This document shows positions 39,581-40,292 of a DNA stretch of 40,292 nucleotides, in pieces. The notes under the pieces were generated by a model that searched no databases, was not told where the DNA came from, and saw only the letters and a program-made list of their open reading frames with translations. Numbering within the stretch: position 1 is the first letter of the stretch; each line of letters begins with the position of its first letter. Position numbers and translations under genes: made by a program. This stretch comes from Chersky-299 sp963749535 (lineage in GTDB: Bacteria > Actinomycetota > Thermoleophilia > RBG-16-64-13). The stretch spans positions 1 through 40,292 of the forward strand of contig CAVVNF010000013.1 in NCBI GenBank assembly GCA_963749535.1, in the 5' to 3' direction.

Positions 39581-40292
39581 GTGGCCGCTGGCGACAGCTC
39601 AGGGTCGGAGGCGGTGGCCCTGCGCACGCGGGTGGCCGAGTATCTCAAGGCGCATCACACCATGACGCTGGCCACCTTGGGCGCGCCGCCGGCCGCCGGT
39701 CCCGCCGCGGGCGCGGCGGCACCGGCGGAAGTGGTCGCCGCCACCGAGGCGCGCGCGGGCGTTGCGCCACGCGCCGGCACCTCGAACGACTACATCCTCG
39801 CGGCGACATCTCCGGCGCCGAAGACCTGGCGTCAGTCAGCGGCAAACCCGGCCCCGGCGCGCCGGCGGAGCCGCTCGTCCCCCATGCCGCGAGCGTCTTC
39901 TATGCTGTGGACGACAAGCTGCGGCTGGTATTCCTGAGCAAGACCTCCAGCCTCCATGGCGAACACATCGGCGGACGGGCTCCGGTAGCGGTCACCGTCA
40001 CGGAAAGCTACGACGACTGGGAGAAGATTTGCGGTGTGCAGATGTGGGGCGAAGCCCGACTGCTCACGGGCGCGGCCAAGGCCGGCGCCCTCGCCCTCTA
40101 CGTGTCCCGCTTCCCCTTCGTGCGCGACATCATCAAGCGTCCTTCGATGGCCGAACTGATGCGGGGTATGGGCGTGTACAGGGTAGAACCCGCGCGCGTC
40201 GCTTTCACCGACAATCTCACCGGCGTGTTCGGGCGCGAGGTACTCGATTTGCGCCCGGCAGGAGTCGCCGACGGCGAAGCCGCCGGCGGTGG
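39581..40292 (+). CDS. YhbP-like pyridoxamine-phosphate-oxidase-fold protein, frameshifted and cut by the window end
   Basis: Helix and first strands read TRVAEYLKAHHTMTLATLG, and the fold resumes with VPHAASVFYAVDDKLRLVFL, VAVTVTESYDDWEKICGVQM and ALYVSRFPFVRDIIK. This fits a split-barrel flavin-binding protein of the YhbP kind. Between LATLG and PHAASVFY, where relatives have a short beta turn, about 65 Ala/Pro/Gly-rich residues intervene. One frame change lies near 39800-39815. The GTG at 39581 is a tentative start; the frame is also open backwards into the ubiX end, so a fusion cannot be excluded. No stop is reached before the window ends. Confidence 0.68.

Overview
The window is GC-rich bacterial DNA, about 40 kb, densely coded on both strands. 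Anaerobic redox genes dominate: 2-oxoacid:ferredoxin oxidoreductases, benzoyl-CoA-reductase-type ATPases, ferredoxins, an aldehyde:ferredoxin oxidoreductase (AOR) and radical SAM enzymes. A fused amino-acid permease/ATPase, a DUF2188 protein, many GTG/TTG starts and several promoters that almost touch their start codons suggest an anaerobic member of the Actinomycetota or a relative. That placement is an inference. No rRNA, tRNA, CRISPR array, insertion sequence or phage gene was recognised.

Layout. 1-6.4 kb: a Mut7-C RNase-like protein, a DedA membrane protein, a polar amino-acid ABC transporter (minus strand), and a TatD-linked radical SAM protein overlapping AmrS. 6.4-9.6 kb: an RsbW-like ATPase, a large membrane-anchored surface protein and a small TadE-like protein. 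9.8-17.6 kb: a stand-alone NuoE N-terminal-domain protein diverges from a TetR regulator across a near-perfect 35-bp palindrome. Then comes a probable operon: 2-oxoacid:ferredoxin oxidoreductase alpha-beta-gamma, a BcrD-like ATPase, a BcrA-like ATPase, a ferredoxin, and a NuoG-like iron-sulfur protein with a GIY-YIG-like tail. 17.9-21.3 kb: 6-phosphogluconate dehydrogenase, a phosphodiesterase, a DUF2188 protein and a divergent GAPDH. 21.5-31.3 kb: a giant PPDK-like protein without a PEP/pyruvate barrel, a CorC/HlyC protein, AzlCD, phenylacetate-CoA ligase and endonuclease III. 31.4-34.2 kb: an SLH remnant and IorBA. 34.6-36.2 kb: a Phd/VapC-type toxin-antitoxin pair and a methyltransferase. 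36.4-40.3 kb: AOR, its FeS protein, a MoaD-like protein, UbiX and a YhbP-like flavin protein.

How they may work together. IorAB, PaaK, AOR, the Bcr-type ATPases and the oxidoreductase/ferredoxin set fit low-potential, ATP-driven metabolism of aromatic amino acids or aromatic acids. In Thauera, a 2-oxoglutarate:ferredoxin oxidoreductase and a ferredoxin feed benzoyl-CoA reductase. The window has that electron-supply and ATPase half but not the substrate-binding subunits (BcrB/BcrC or HgdA/B type).

Two window-wide oddities matter. First, several conserved enzymes carry Ala/Gly/Pro/Thr-rich insertions at likely surface turns inside folded domains. Second, many conserved genes change reading frame, heavily so in the ABC transporter and iorA. 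Conserved residues continue in every frame, so base-call or assembly indels are the likeliest cause, though gene decay cannot be excluded from sequence alone. Coordinates for such genes span the whole reconstructed gene.
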